NCBI RefSeq assembly: GCF_019973615.1
Contig: NZ_AP024238.1
Location: 1,984,001-2,048,000 of the forward strand
Source: Rhodoferax lithotrophicus
Lineage (GTDB): Bacteria > Pseudomonadota > Gammaproteobacteria > Burkholderiales > Burkholderiaceae_C
Length of the DNA: 64,000 nt
Direction: 5' to 3'
Shown: positions 52,312-61,786 of the stretch, piece after piece
Position numbering within the stretch: the stretch's first letter is position 1
Layout of the letters: each line of letters starts with the position of its first letter
Made by a program: the position numbers and the translations under genes
Notes under the pieces: generated by a model
The model's input: the letters and a program-made list of their open reading frames with translations, nothing else
Told to the model about the DNA's origin: nothing
Databases searched by the model: none

Positions 52312-54507
52312 TCAGGCATTGATCACCAGTTGGTCGCTCAGTGCCGTGCCAAACAGCACGGGGTCGCTGATCGAATGTTTACCGGTTTCCAGCCGCCCGG
52401 CGAAACGCCGGGTGTAGCCCTTGAGTGCGGGGACTGACACGGTGAAGTCATACCAATAACCGCTGCTCTTGAGTGCCCAGTTCAGGGCACCCTCTTTGCC
52501 GGCTGCGACGGTCAGTGTTTGCGCTGTGTTGGGAAAGTAGGCATTCGCCACCACACTGAAACCGCATGCCACGCTGCCGGTGTTGCTCAAAGTGAGCATC
52601 AGGTCGCCGTTGGCAATGTCGTAGCAAACCTGCACTTCCGGATTGGGTTGACTGGCGGCCGCCAAAGTCTTGGCATTGCCGGTGAAGTGACGGTGAAAAC
52701 CATTGGGGCCCAGCACCCACAAGTCATAAGCGCCGTTGTCGGCAGCCAGTGACCAGCTTCCTGTGAGACTCTTGTCCGCTTCAACGGTGTAGCGACGCGG
52801 AATGCCATCCAGATGCAGACGGTCATAGACGTGGAATATCGCAGCCGCCTTGCCGGTGTTGTCGAAGCTCAGCCTGACGGTCTGTGCGCTCGTGTCGATC
52901 ACCGCGCTGGTGTGCAATTCGTAAGGCAGGGCGCGTGAGGGGCGAGTACCTTTTTCTTGCACCGGCATGGTGGCCACGTTGGGTGGTAGCGGTGTGGTTT
53001 TGCTTGGCAGGGCGCGGGCGCGGGTGGCCAACGCGGTGGTATCGGGCAGGCTCTTGAAGAACTCGGTGTTGTTCGGGTCGGCGAAGTTGAGGGTTGAGGT
53101 CATGTCGCCACACACAGCCCGACGCCAAGCCGAGATATTGGTCTCGCTGACACCAAAACGCCGTTCAACAAATTGCAGAACCGAGGTGTGGTCGAATACC
53201 TGCGAGTTGACCCAGCCGCCTTTGCTCCATGGCGAGATGACGTACATCGGCACGCGTGGGCCAAGGCCGTAAGGGCGGTGCAACAGAAGGGGTTCGTACG
53301 GGGCGGTGTTGTAACTTTGGATATGTTCGTGGTATTCGGCAGTAGTCGCCACGGTGCTGGCACCGGCCAGCTGAGCCTTGGTGGGATCGGCATCCCAGCT
53401 GACATAAGAGGGCGGAGCTGGTGGTGGCACGTGGTCGAAGAAGCCATCGTTTTCGTCGAAATTCAGGAACAGCACGGTTTTGCTCCAGACATCAGGGTTG
53501 GATGTCAGGGCATCCAACACCTTGGCGGTGTAGTCGGCTCCCTGAGCGGGGCTGGACGGGCCGGGGTGTTCCGAGCCCTCGGCGGTGGCCACGATAAAGG
53601 TGACCTGTGGCAGCTTACCCGCCAACACGTCTTCCTTGAGCTTGTCCAGGTCACGGGTGCTGATACCACGCTGGAGCAAGGCCTCGGAATAACCAGGTGT
53701 TTTGTTCCAGGCAGCACGGAAAGTATGAAAACCTGCCAACGGGTTGTCGGTGAAATTGTCATCCATGTTTTCGTAGACCTGCCAAGTGATATTGGCATCT
53801 TCGAGCCGCTCCGGGTAGGTCATCCAGGTATAGCCACCATCGTTGCCTGGATTGGAGTCAAACCAGTCGTAATCGTTGTAGGTGGCGGGACCATTGTGCT
53901 TGGCCAAGCCATCGTTGGTGCCCGTCCAGGCGAACAGGCGGTTGGTATTGGTGCCGGTTTGCGAACTGCAGTGGTAGGCATCGCAGATGGTGAACGCGTT
54001 GGCCAGCGCATATTGGAATGGCATGTCTTCCTGGGTGAAATAACCCATTGAATGGTTTTGCTTGTACTGCGGCCAGTAAGTCATGCGCCCGTTGTCCCAG
54101 GCACCTTGCGCATCACCCCAGCTGTGTGGTGTGCCTTGTACCCGCATCACATTGAAGTTTTGCACTGTGTTGAGGTGAAAGGGGGCAATCACCGAGGGTG
54201 TGGCACCTGCCGTGGCATTGGGTTGTGACCAGACGTTCTTGCCTGTGATGCCGTTGGCATTTGGCATGGGAATCGGAAACGGGTCAGCAAAACCGCGTAC
54301 GCCGTTCAGTGTGCCAAAGTAGTGATCGAAGGAGCGGTTCTCCTGCATGAAGATGACGATGTGTTCAACATCTTTGATGGTGCCTGTCGCGCTATTGGCA
54401 TCAATGGCCAAAGCACGTTGGATGGCGGGTGGGAACAGGCTGAGCGCAGCAATAGATCCGGTGGTGGTGGCTGCGGAGCGCAAGAAGTTTCTGCGATTGA
54501 ATGTCAT
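52312..54507 (-). CDS. Phosphocholine-specific phospholipase C, Tat-exported
   Basis: This 731-residue non-haemolytic/haemolytic-type phospholipase C (PlcN/PlcH family) cleaves phosphatidylcholine or sphingomyelin outside the cytoplasm. The N-terminus has a twin-arginine signal (FNRRNFLRSAATTTGSIAAL). The phosphoesterase domain has HIVIFMQENRSFDHYFGTLN, SSQTGTNTNRLFAWTG, TFIVATAEGSEHPG and LFLNFDENDGFFDHVPPP. Two bacterial phospholipase C C-terminal domains follow (about residues 510-731). ATG at 54507 puts the RR motif at residues 5-6; a TTG at 54522 is possible. It likely supports phosphate or choline scavenging. Candidate Pho boxes were not found by eye. Confidence 0.92.
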   Translation of the reverse strand: MTFNRRNFLRSAATTTGSIAALSLFPPAIQRALAIDANSATGTIKDVEHIVIFMQENRSFDHYFGTLNGVRGFADPFPIPMPNANGITGKNVWSQPNATAGATPSVIAPFHLNTVQNFNVMRVQGTPHSWGDAQGAWDNGRMTYWPQYKQNHSMGYFTQEDMPFQYALANAFTICDAYHCSSQTGTNTNRLFAWTGTNDGLAKHNGPATYNDYDWFDSNPGNDGGYTWMTYPERLEDANITWQVYENMDDNFTDNPLAGFHTFRAAWNKTPGYSEALLQRGISTRDLDKLKEDVLAGKLPQVTFIVATAEGSEHPGPSSPAQGADYTAKVLDALTSNPDVWSKTVLFLNFDENDGFFDHVPPPAPPSYVSWDADPTKAQLAGASTVATTAEYHEHIQSYNTAPYEPLLLHRPYGLGPRVPMYVISPWSKGGWVNSQVFDHTSVLQFVERRFGVSETNISAWRRAVCGDMTSTLNFADPNNTEFFKSLPDTTALATRARALPSKTTPLPPNVATMPVQEKGTRPSRALPYELHTSAVIDTSAQTVRLSFDNTGKAAAIFHVYDRLHLDGIPRRYTVEADKSLTGSWSLAADNGAYDLWVLGPNGFHRHFTGNAKTLAAASQPNPEVQVCYDIANGDLMLTLSNTGSVACGFSVVANAYFPNTAQTLTVAAGKEGALNWALKSSGYWYDFTVSVPALKGYTRRFAGRLETGKHSISDPVLFGTALSDQLVINA

Positions 54508-54549
54508 GGTGGTTTTCGGCAATGGATATGAAAGGGCCAGATGAGCAGG

Positions 54550-54774
54550 TCAGCGCGCGCAGCGCACCTCGCGGGTCTTGTTCTCGGAGCCGAGCTTGCT
54601 GTTGCTGGCACCGTCAGCACTGATGTTGTTGCCGCCGCCGCAGGCACTCAGCGTCAGGCACATCAGCAACGTGCTGACCACAATCAGGGTGCCACGCTTG
54701 GCGGCGTTGGCATAAGGGTGGCTGGCAGTGCTGCCTGCGTGATGGTTGGGAATGGGGGATTCAGAGATGTGCAT
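54550..54774 (-). CDS. Small lipoprotein upstream of phospholipase C
   Basis: This 74-residue protein has a charged N-terminus, a hydrophobic segment (TLIVVSTLLMCLTLSAC) with lipobox LSAC, and a short mature part (CGGGNNISADGASNSKLGSE) with another Cys near the end. The ATG at 54774 is preferred over an earlier start at 54882 that would add 36 residues. It precedes the phospholipase gene by 42 bases on the same strand and may assist or anchor it. No family is recognised. Confidence 0.55.
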   Translation of the reverse strand: MHISESPIPNHHAGSTASHPYANAAKRGTLIVVSTLLMCLTLSACGGGNNISADGASNSKLGSENKTREVRCAR

Positions 54775-55246
54775 AGTGAGCATCCAAAATGTGGTGACAA
54801 AACAAACCCAACCAGGCACGACGAGACAAGGGATACCACCGCTCAAGGACGTTTGCGACGACAGATGAGGGTGTGTTGGCATGCCGCAGTTACTGGGTCA
54901 GGTGCGTCAATGCTATGTGTGAAAAATTGCAGTTGTGTGACTTTATGGATTTGAATTGAGTCAACCACATACCCTTTGGTCGCTCATGCCGTGCATCCGT
55001 TGCAGCGGGTGTGTCCCACCTCCTTCAGGCGCATGGCGAAGTTTCATGTCCGGACACCAATCCACTTGGTGATGTGGGCGAACTGGGTGGGCCAGCTCGA
55101 ATGCGGCTTGCAATATGTGTTCGGCTGCAGAAGTGAAGCACAGCGACTGCTGGAAATGTTGATTCCGAGGTCCGAAAGCTGGCACAGCCAATGGTGTCAG
55201 GAAATCAATTGGCCATGGCACAGGTTGTGCTTTGGTAGCTTGCTAT

Positions 55247-55302
55247 TTTTTAAATAGCTTATAGCGCTTGTGGAATAAGCGCTACAGCCTATTTTTATCA
55301 CT
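55247..55302. repeat. Dispersed mini inverted repeat abutting a gene tail
   Basis: TTTTTAAATAGCTTATAGCG then CTTGTGGAATAAGCGCTACA and GCCTATTTTTATC form a full copy with TAGCGCTT and AAGCGCTA as pairing cores. It merges into the gene tail at 55281 exactly as the copy at 51252 does. Confidence 0.75.
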
Positions 55303-55388
55303 ATGAATTACCCAAGACAGGTGTCTGGCTACAGGTGGTGACCCGCTGTGATTGGACGTGTACACAAGTGGACGAAAACGCGTTCTGA
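55281..55388 (+). pseudogene. C-terminal tail of a lost gene, copy 2 (acyl-CoA dehydrogenase-like)
   Basis: The frame encodes a 35-residue tail homologous to that at 51281-51388, about 70% identical in DNA with many third-position synonymous differences. Upstream in the same frame there is a TAA at 55251 and no start codon between it and the tail, so this copy is a headless remnant. The sequence homologous to copy 1 begins within the adjoining mini-repeat. Confidence 0.55.
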
Positions 55389-55459
55389 CCGCTCAAGAGC
55401 ACCCCAGGTCATGCCCAGGGGCACAGGGTCAAGGGGTTGTGATTTTCGTCAACGGCTTG

Positions 55460-57555
<2,096 letters not shown>

Positions 57556-57753
57556 GGCGAAGTTTACGCGATGTTGTCTGTCAACAAAGTGTGCAACGGC
57601 AGACCGTGCGTGTGCCCACCCCTTGAATTACCAAAATGAACGATGTGGGTATAGCGCCAGGTCAGGTCGAAAAAATTGAAATCTCTGTCATGCTTGGGGC
57701 GGGCCGGTGAATACCGTAGTTGCTGCACACTGAAGTGATGTTGCGGGAGCATC

Positions 57754-58473
57754 TTGCAAAATTTTTATGCCATGTCTGTGAGCATTCCATTTTTTTCGAA
57801 TTATTGGCACCTTATTACCCGCTTGGGGGAGGTGCAATACCTGCTGCCCGCAGCATTAGGGGTCTGTCTGGTGTTGATCCGGTCTGATGGCACACGGCTG
57901 CTGGCCGTCAGGTGGCTACAGACGTTATTGATCGCAGCGTTCATTACCTTGGCCTCCAAGATCGCGTTTATTGGCTGGGGAATTGGCAGTGCCCGATTCA
58001 ACTTCACCGGTGTCTCTGGGCACGCCATGTTTGCAGCGTCTATCGTTCCCCTGTTGGTGGCGACACTGGCCTCGCGTTTTCCGCAAGGCTGGCAAAAGCT
58101 GGCCGTGTTTTTGAGTTTTGCCTTGGTGCTTCTGGTTGGTGTATCGCGTGTAGCGGTTGGGGCGCATTCGGCCTCTGAGGTGATCGCGGGCCTTTTGCTG
58201 GGCAGCACGGCAAGCGCCATGGCCATCGCGCACAAAGGCCTGCCGCGAGGGAGCTGGAATCAGTATGTGCCTATGGTCGTGCTGGCATGGCTGGTGCTTG
58301 CACCCTTCCAAACCCCCCAACTTCCCACACATTCACTGGTGACCTGGTCGGCATTGCAATTGTCTGGACACGCCAAACCCTACACCCGTACCGACATGAT
58401 GCGTGAGCATCATGCGCGAACGGCCAGACAACCAGCGTCTGACTTAAAGGGCAAGCCATTCAGTACCGGGTGA
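57754..58473 (+). CDS. PAP2-family membrane phosphatase
   Basis: This 239-residue inner-membrane protein has about five hydrophobic segments. Two PAP2 active-site motifs are clear: SGHAMFAASIVP (motif 2) and SRVAVGAHSASEVIAG (motif 3). Motif 1 is altered (KIAFIGWGIGSARFNFTG, no RP), as in a subgroup with the GWGIG-FTG-SGHA pattern. It probably dephosphorylates lipid phosphates at the periplasmic face. TTG at 57754 follows GGGAG closely; the ATG at 57772 is an alternative. The C-terminal 30 residues are hydrophilic. Confidence 0.8.
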   Translation: MQNFYAMSVSIPFFSNYWHLITRLGEVQYLLPAALGVCLVLIRSDGTRLLAVRWLQTLLIAAFITLASKIAFIGWGIGSARFNFTGVSGHAMFAASIVPLLVATLASRFPQGWQKLAVFLSFALVLLVGVSRVAVGAHSASEVIAGLLLGSTASAMAIAHKGLPRGSWNQYVPMVVLAWLVLAPFQTPQLPTHSLVTWSALQLSGHAKPYTRTDMMREHHARTARQPASDLKGKPFSTG

Positions 58474-58576
58474 GTCATTTCGATAGGTAAACTTCAGCTT
58501 ATGCGAATTTTTTTACAAAGCGTTACAGATACTCAATCTTTCTTGTTTGTGCGGCTTGTTAATTAAAACTATACGT

Positions 58577-60247
58577 ATGTTTCGCTTTCTGAATTTTCAA
58601 AGCATCACCATGCGCCTGATTTTGATCGGCGTGGCTTTGTTGGCGATGGCCACCATCGGGCGAATTGTTTTTCTGGGCAATTACTTGCGTGAGGACATTG
58701 CGGCGCAGTCCAGCGCGCAGTTGGTCACACTTGCCAACTATGCTGCGCGTGAAGTGGATCACAACCTGATGGAGCGGCGTGAGTTTCTGCAGCGGGCTGC
58801 CAGCCGTATTCCCGACAAGCTGCTCAGAAACGCGCCACAACTGGAGGCCTGGCTGGAAGAACGCCAACACATCGGGGGGCTGTTTTCAGAGGGCATGCTG
58901 GTGATTGATCCACAAGGGCGGGCGCTGTCACGACAGCCAGATATGGCACCGCAGTTGGGACATGATCTGGCGGATGAGGATTTCTTTCAGCAGGCGGTGA
59001 AAGGTGAGTTTGTGGTGGGCCGTCCTTTCAAAGCCCCGTCCTCGCAGGTGCCGGTACTGCCGATGGCGCTGCCGTTGCGTAACCCTGCTGGTCAGGTCAC
59101 TGGTGTGCTGGTGGGCGTGTCGGCCCTGGAGTCGCGTAATTTTTTGGAAGCACTGCATGCTATCCATATCGGCACCACCGGGGGTCTGGTGCTGGTTTCA
59201 CCGCGTGACAAGCTGATTGTGGGGGCTTCGGACAGTGATACCGCCTTGATGGCAACACCAGGCAAGGGTCTGTACCAGCAGCATGACCCAGCCAACCGCA
59301 GTCTTTCGGGCATCGGCATCAGCCCAGCTGGTGTGGAAGAGTTGACTGCTGTTGCGGTGGTACCTCTTAGTGGCTGGTTAGTGGTGGCGCACCAGCCCAC
59401 CAAGGAAGCATTTGCGCCTGTGACTCGCCTGCAGCATTTCATGAAAGTGAATTCGCTGGTGCTGCTGGCGTTTATTGTGGTGGTCATGATGGTAGTGTTG
59501 CGTTACCTGCTGCGCCCGTTGCGCCGTGCTGCCGAGCATGCTGACCGTATGACGCAGGGGGAATTGCCGCTGGAACCTTTGCCCGTGGTTCGTAATGACG
59601 AGGTTGGTCACATGACGGTCGCCTTCAACCGCGTCTTGTCCAAGCTGATCGAAAGCCGTGGAGAGCTTCAATACCTGGCGCATCACGACAAGCTCACCGG
59701 CTTGCCTAACCGCCAGCTGCTGGCGGAGAAGATGCAGGCGGCCTTTGATCGGGCCCAGCGTCATCAGCACAAAGTGGTCTTGTTGTACCTGGATCTGGAC
59801 GGTTTCAAAGCCATCAATGACGGGCTTGGGCACGAGGCGGGGGACGCCGCCCTGCGTGAAATTGCCAGCCGTTTGACGAGCACCTTGCGCCGGGTGGATA
59901 CCGTGGCCCGTGTGGGGGGCGATGAGTTTGTGGTGTTGTTGTCTGACCTGCATGACAACGCCAAATCGGTGGCTGAATGTGTGGCTGGCAAATGTCTTGA
60001 GGTGTTCAAAACCCCGGTCAGGGTGGCTGGGCAGACCCGTACGCTTGGGGTGTCCATAGGCTTGGCCGTGAGGAATGGCTACAGTTCAGCAGAAGAAATG
60101 CTCAATGCCGCCGATCAAGCCATGTACCGCGCCAAGGTGGATGGTCGTGGCCGCTTTTGTTGGGCCGATGCCTCTGAGCTGAGTCGCTTCGAGTTGATGC
60201 CGACATCAGGAGATGCGCAACGACCCGAGACCGAACAAACCAATTAG
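58577..60247 (+). CDS. Diguanylate cyclase with periplasmic Cache sensor
   Basis: This 556-residue membrane protein makes cyclic-di-GMP. A transmembrane helix (LILIGVALLAMATIGRIVFL) precedes a periplasmic Cache-type sensor (about residues 35-285), then a second helix (LVLLAFIVVVMMVVLRYLL), a HAMP linker and a GGDEF domain (about 370-540). The active site is VGGDEFVVLLSD and an intact inhibitory I-site RRVD lies five residues before GGDEF. The ATG at 58577 lacks a strong ribosome site; GTG at 58547 and ATG at 58610 are alternatives. Its last 42 bases overlap an antisense DUF3096 gene. Confidence 0.9.
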   Translation: MFRFLNFQSITMRLILIGVALLAMATIGRIVFLGNYLREDIAAQSSAQLVTLANYAAREVDHNLMERREFLQRAASRIPDKLLRNAPQLEAWLEERQHIGGLFSEGMLVIDPQGRALSRQPDMAPQLGHDLADEDFFQQAVKGEFVVGRPFKAPSSQVPVLPMALPLRNPAGQVTGVLVGVSALESRNFLEALHAIHIGTTGGLVLVSPRDKLIVGASDSDTALMATPGKGLYQQHDPANRSLSGIGISPAGVEELTAVAVVPLSGWLVVAHQPTKEAFAPVTRLQHFMKVNSLVLLAFIVVVMMVVLRYLLRPLRRAAEHADRMTQGELPLEPLPVVRNDEVGHMTVAFNRVLSKLIESRGELQYLAHHDKLTGLPNRQLLAEKMQAAFDRAQRHQHKVVLLYLDLDGFKAINDGLGHEAGDAALREIASRLTSTLRRVDTVARVGGDEFVVLLSDLHDNAKSVAECVAGKCLEVFKTPVRVAGQTRTLGVSIGLAVRNGYSSAEEMLNAADQAMYRAKVDGRGRFCWADASELSRFELMPTSGDAQRPETEQTN

Positions 60248-60361
60248 CCCGACCGCAATCAGGTAGATGGCCACGATAAGGTTCAGCAGTTTGGGCATCA
60301 CCAGCACCAGAATACCGGCCATGAGAGAGATCAGGGGTGTCAGACTGAGGTGAATGTTCAT
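60206..60361 (-). CDS. DUF3096 small membrane protein
   Basis: This 51-residue gene lies on the minus strand. The protein reads MNIHLSLTPLISLMAGILVL, VMPKLLNLIVAIYLIAVGLI, GLFGLGSLRIS, that is, two tightly spaced hydrophobic helices with the LTPLISL-AGILVLVMP-LLN-IVAIYLI-GLIGL pattern of DUF3096. Its 3' end overlaps the diguanylate cyclase gene by 42 bases in convergent orientation. The function is unknown; the protein is probably inner-membrane. Confidence 0.75.
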   Translation of the reverse strand: MNIHLSLTPLISLMAGILVLVMPKLLNLIVAIYLIAVGLIGLFGLGSLRIS

Positions 60362-60448
60362 GTGGGTCAATGCCTTGAGGTCAAAAGAGAGGCTGATTCT
60401 CGCAGCGAAATGGCCTGCGAAGGCGCTGTTGGATGGTGAATGGTAAAT

Positions 60449-60500
60449 GGATATAAAAATGGGCTCTGGTGCCCTATAAATAAGCGTAAGAAGCTATGAA
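60449..60500. repeat. Dispersed mini inverted repeat (degenerate)
   Basis: GATATAAAAATGGGCTCTGG then TGCCCTATAAATAAGCGTAA and GAAGCTATGAAT is a diverged copy between the DUF3096 and mltB genes. Confidence 0.55.
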
Positions 60501-60513
60501 TGATATAGCAGTC

Positions 60514-61674
60514 TTAATGGCCGGACGCCGCACTCATGGCCTGCTTGACGGCTTGCCCCAGCTCAATCACCGCCATGGCGTAATAGCTGCTCCAGTTGTA
60601 GCGTGTGATGACATAAAAGTTGTCGGTGCCTGCCACATACATCGGCGGCGCGTTGCCCATTTGTAGTTCGATCAGCGCCAGCTTGCCGGTGTGTTGCAGG
60701 GCTTCGCCAGTCAGTACCGCGCCCTTGGCCTGGAAACTCGCCACACTGAAGGTGGGCAGGATATCGGGGGCCAGCAACGCATCCATGTCGAGTCTGGACA
60801 CATCCAAGGCTACTGGGAAATGTGTGGCCAGACCCGTTTGCCAGCCGTAGGCCTTGAAATAGTTGGCCACCGAGCCGATGGCATCGGCCGGGCTGTTCAT
60901 CAGGTCGACCACGCCATCGGCATCAAAGTCCAGCGCGTATTTGACCCAGCTGGAGGGCATGAACTGTGGCCAGCCCATGGCTCCGGCGTAGCTGCCCTTG
61001 ATGCCCAGTGGGTCACGGCTGCTGCGTGAGCACAGGCTCAGAAACTGTTCCAGCTCGTCTTTGAAATAGGCACTGCGCTGGGCCGCGCGCGGGTGACTGG
61101 TGGGGAAGTCAAAGGCCAGTGTGGTTAAGGCGTCGATCACGCGGTAGTTGCCGCTTTGCTGGCCGTAGAGGGTTTCCACCCCGAGGATGCCGACGATGAT
61201 TTCGGCCGGTACGCCGGTTTGGGCTTGTGCACGCACCAGTTCGTCACGATGGGTGTGCCAGAAAGCCACCCCCGCCTGGATGCGAATGGGCTCGACAAAG
61301 CGGCTGCGGTAAGCCTGCCAGTTTTTGGCCACACCTACGGCGGGCGGGGTAACGGCTTTGGCAATGGCCGGTATGTAGTGTGCTTGCGCCAGGGTCTGGC
61401 GCACCCATGCCGGGTCCAGGTTACGGCGCTGGGCCATGTCTTCGGCGGCCAGCATGACATCGGCGCGTTGTGCGTAGCTGGGGCCGGGCAGCGGTGAGGG
61501 GGCAGCGAGGCGGTGTTTGGCTTTGGCTGGCTTGTGTTTGTGCTTGGTTGCGCTGGTTTTCTGCACCGTGGGTGTCGCCGCCAGGCTGCTGGCGCAGACC
61601 GCGGCCAGCAGCAGGCTGGTCAGGGTAGGGATAAAACGAGGGCGCTGGGGCCAGCGGAGTTCAAAAGATGGCAA
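60514..61674 (-). CDS. mltB: Lytic murein transglycosylase B
   Basis: This 386-residue MltB-type peptidoglycan lytic transglycosylase has a signal sequence (LTSLLLAAVCASSLAA) but no lipobox, so it is a soluble periplasmic (SltB-like) form. A Lys/His-rich linker (TKHKHKPAKAKHRLA) precedes the catalytic domain. The catalytic Glu is in ILGVETLYGQQSGNYRVIDA, followed by GSYAGAMGWPQFMPSSWVKY and the EF-hand-like DFDADGVVDLMNSPADAIGS. The C-terminus covers NFYVITRYNWSSYYAMAVIE, as expected for the complete enzyme. Confidence 0.94.
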   Translation of the reverse strand: MPSFELRWPQRPRFIPTLTSLLLAAVCASSLAATPTVQKTSATKHKHKPAKAKHRLAAPSPLPGPSYAQRADVMLAAEDMAQRRNLDPAWVRQTLAQAHYIPAIAKAVTPPAVGVAKNWQAYRSRFVEPIRIQAGVAFWHTHRDELVRAQAQTGVPAEIIVGILGVETLYGQQSGNYRVIDALTTLAFDFPTSHPRAAQRSAYFKDELEQFLSLCSRSSRDPLGIKGSYAGAMGWPQFMPSSWVKYALDFDADGVVDLMNSPADAIGSVANYFKAYGWQTGLATHFPVALDVSRLDMDALLAPDILPTFSVASFQAKGAVLTGEALQHTGKLALIELQMGNAPPMYVAGTDNFYVITRYNWSSYYAMAVIELGQAVKQAMSAASGH

Positions 61675-61786
61675 GGGCAGTCCTTTTCAGTAGGTGGGTG
61701 CACGTCGCCAACCTGCACGGATTTTGGGGCATTTCGGGGGCTGAATTCTGAGGGTGAAGCCATGGGGGCCAAAAATCATGCATGTT

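Larger units (their letters stand above)
54883..55459. other. Gene-poor segment between the lipoprotein and thiC
   Basis: No convincing intact gene is seen here. An 86-codon minus-strand frame (54961-55221) lacks a ribosome site and recognisable domains. The right part contains a full mini-repeat (55247-55302) running into the second homologous gene tail (55281-55388). The remaining 70 bases to the thiC stop show no clear terminator. Confidence 0.55.

Noticed and set aside
54961..55221. 86-codon minus-strand frame in the gap before thiC
   Set aside because: It has no ribosome site, no recognised domain and lies in a region of remnants; I could not support it as a gene.
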